Shown in pieces: positions 23,716-25,097 of a stretch of 25,097 bases of DNA. The stretch lies in assembly GCA_030149585.1 (NCBI GenBank), contig JASFBJ010000010.1:1-25097 (forward strand), written 5' to 3'. The notes under the pieces are model-generated. The model was not told where the DNA came from, searched no databases, and was given only the letters and a program-made list of their open reading frames with translations. Source of the stretch: Desulfobacterales bacterium (GTDB taxonomy: Bacteria; Desulfobacterota; Desulfobacteria; Desulfobacterales; JASFBJ01). A program made the position numbers and the translations under genes. Every line of letters starts with the position of its first letter. The stretch's first letter is position 1.

Positions 23716-24492
23716 ATGACATCTTGGTGGAATGATATGAATGCTATAACCCGATTTGCTGCAAGTATGCAGACATGGGCCTTTTTGTTTATTATCCTTA
23801 CAGCTATAGGCACTGGTTTATTAGCATGGCTGCGGCAACGAATACTTTTTTTACGTAATGAAAAAGATGTTTCATTAAAACAGCGTCTTCAAGCAGTTGA
23901 GAAAGCAGCTGAAAATATTCGCAAAGAATTGATGAGTACTCAGCAGGATAAGGATATCGTTCAACAACGTTTAAAGGTGATGGAAGACGCGACAGAGGCA
24001 ATAAGTAAAGAGCTGATTGCGACAAAACAAAAGCAGGTCTATTTTAAAAAGAAAGACAAAAAAAATGAACCAAATTATAATATAAAAAATCAGATAGTTC
24101 AATCTGAAGTTGAAATATCATCCAAAACATCGGGAATGCAGCATATTTTAGAAAAAGAACAACGTAAAAAGTTGATTGAGATCTTAAAATCAGGAGCAAA
24201 AGGAGAGGTTGATATCATTGCGGTGATGGATGATAATGTATCTCAGATGCTGGCTCAAGAGCTTGACGCCTTGTTTAAATCCAATGGATGGCTTACCAAT
24301 GGAGTGGTTAAAAGCGCTTTTGCCGAAGCGCCCAGCGGGATTATTCTGGCTGCCAACAGCAAACATACAGCACCCTCTTATGCTTCTTTTTTGCAAAGGA
24401 CATTTATCACGATTGGTGTTCCAGTATCTGCTGTCGTCAATAATAAGTATCGCGAATGGTCGCTGACCCTTATTGCCGGCGATATATCTTGA
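23716..24492 (+). CDS. Membrane-anchored coiled-coil protein of unknown function
   Basis: 258 residues. A single N-terminal helix (about 18-38, TWAFLFIILTAIGTGLLAWL) is followed by arginine, so the bulk is probably cytoplasmic. A coiled coil at about 45-110 contains two similar units (LQAVEKAAENIRKELMSTQ and LKVMEDATEAISKELIATK), an internal duplication. The C-terminal 110 residues form a compact alpha/beta domain (KKLIEILKSGAKGEVDIIAV, SGIILAANSKHTAPSYASF, FITIGVPVSAVVNNKY) that I cannot assign. A very good AGGAGG precedes the ATG. The next gene begins 47 nt after its stop, so the two are probably co-transcribed. Confidence 0.75.
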   Translation: MTSWWNDMNAITRFAASMQTWAFLFIILTAIGTGLLAWLRQRILFLRNEKDVSLKQRLQAVEKAAENIRKELMSTQQDKDIVQQRLKVMEDATEAISKELIATKQKQVYFKKKDKKNEPNYNIKNQIVQSEVEISSKTSGMQHILEKEQRKKLIEILKSGAKGEVDIIAVMDDNVSQMLAQELDALFKSNGWLTNGVVKSAFAEAPSGIILAANSKHTAPSYASFLQRTFITIGVPVSAVVNNKYREWSLTLIAGDIS

Positions 24493-24539
24493 TTAAAGAG
24501 TAAATATTTGAAGCCGAATATCTGAAAAGGAAGAAAATT

Positions 24540-25097
24540 TTGAAAAGAATATGGCAGGCCACTATTCCGGAGATTGAAGGATATTGTAAAAAATTGCAAT
24601 GGGCAGTAATTGGATGTGCAATTCTGGCAGTTATTTTTTGTGGTCTGGGCAAGGTTTCAAGTAAACAAGCCCAGGTATTAGCGCAACAGCAATTTTCATT
24701 TTCAAAAAAAAATACGGCTTTGGTTGCTGTTTCTACGGCAAATATACAAAAAAAACTCAGCGATTTAAATAATCAATTAGCCAGTGCAAATATTCAGTTG
24801 CAGACTGAAAAAGAAAATGTTGGGAAAGCTGTCAGGAAAATCAAGAGTTTACACCAAGAACTTGCTGAATTAAAATCAAAATTTTCTTCTGACAAAATCG
24901 TTACAGCACAGCCGGTACCTGTTGATGTCCCGATTGAACAGGAAAGCTCTCCTTTGGTTAAAATAATTAGCGAAAAAGAGAATAATCTAGAAAAAAAAGG
25001 TTCCGAGAAAAACAGTTCCAGGAAAAACAGTTCCAATGGTGATTCCAGCATAAAAAGTTCAGGCGCTGATTCTAACGCAGCTAATTCCGGCACAGCT
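24540..25097 (+). CDS. Membrane-anchored coiled-coil protein, partial at the window end
   Basis: An open frame of 186 codons runs off the window without a stop. It begins at TTG with AAGGAAG 6 nt upstream (MKRIWQATIPEIEGYCKKLQ). One hydrophobic helix (about 21-38, WAVIGCAILAVIFCGLG) is followed by a glutamine- and lysine-rich coiled coil (about 65-115, LSDLNNQLASANIQLQTEKE). A low-complexity serine/lysine stretch (KNSSRKNSSNGDSSIKSSG) follows. It has the same architecture as the gene just upstream without being a copy. The missing 3' part may hold the functional domain. Confidence 0.65.
   Translation, partial: MKRIWQATIPEIEGYCKKLQWAVIGCAILAVIFCGLGKVSSKQAQVLAQQQFSFSKKNTALVAVSTANIQKKLSDLNNQLASANIQLQTEKENVGKAVRKIKSLHQELAELKSKFSSDKIVTAQPVPVDVPIEQESSPLVKIISEKENNLEKKGSEKNSSRKNSSNGDSSIKSSGADSNAANSGTA

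Overview
The window is about 25 kb of AT-rich bacterial chromosome. The gene content suggests an anaerobic, Gram-negative member of the Desulfobacterota (Desulfobacterales-like): a DUF362 protein with two 4Fe-4S motifs, a DUF3786 protein with a corrinoid-protein-type Fe-S motif, FdhD, a LarE with extra cysteines, a LolC/E-type lipoprotein-release permease and a sigma-54 promoter. The taxonomic call is inference from gene content only. No rRNA, tRNA, CRISPR array or intact insertion sequence was seen.

Region 1 (111-8113, minus strand) reads as one compact transcription unit with gaps of only 3-48 nt: gatB, a DUF362/ferredoxin-like protein, an Hsp70 homologue with a zinc ribbon between its ATPase and substrate-binding parts, a membrane protein with an N-terminal zinc ribbon and two C-terminal LysM domains, and a large TPR protein. 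The last three look like a dedicated chaperone module and are the best candidate here for an undescribed system. A 470-nt gap (8041-8515) holds a sigma-70-like promoter for gatB, two inverted repeats and a -24/-12 promoter driving a small protein.

Region 2 (8516-15717) holds small metabolic and housekeeping genes: the sigma-54-driven protein, fdhD (minus), a 36-codon ORF plus the DUF3786 protein, larE, a ribbon-helix-helix-like regulator (minus), a lolC/E-type permease without lolD beside it, a DEAD-box RNA helicase and a gamma-carbonic-anhydrase-like protein.

Region 3 (15718-18998) is an accessory patch. A BsuBI/PstI-type restriction-modification pair lies on the minus strand. The methyltransferase is intact, but the endonuclease carries a one-base frameshift near 15997 that replaces its conserved C-terminus. 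Gene debris flanks the pair, including a startless fragment of a thrombospondin-type-3-repeat surface protein and a short truncated-looking ORF.

Region 4 (18985-25097) holds a dynamin-like GTPase (minus), a diguanylate cyclase translationally coupled to a PHP-domain phosphoesterase (plus), a TerB/J-domain co-chaperone of the DjlA type (minus), and two consecutive membrane-anchored coiled-coil proteins (plus). The second of these runs off the window and begins at TTG.

Non-ATG starts are common: GTG or TTG is the best-supported start for at least six genes (8516, 11927, 13529, 18324, 20712, 24540).
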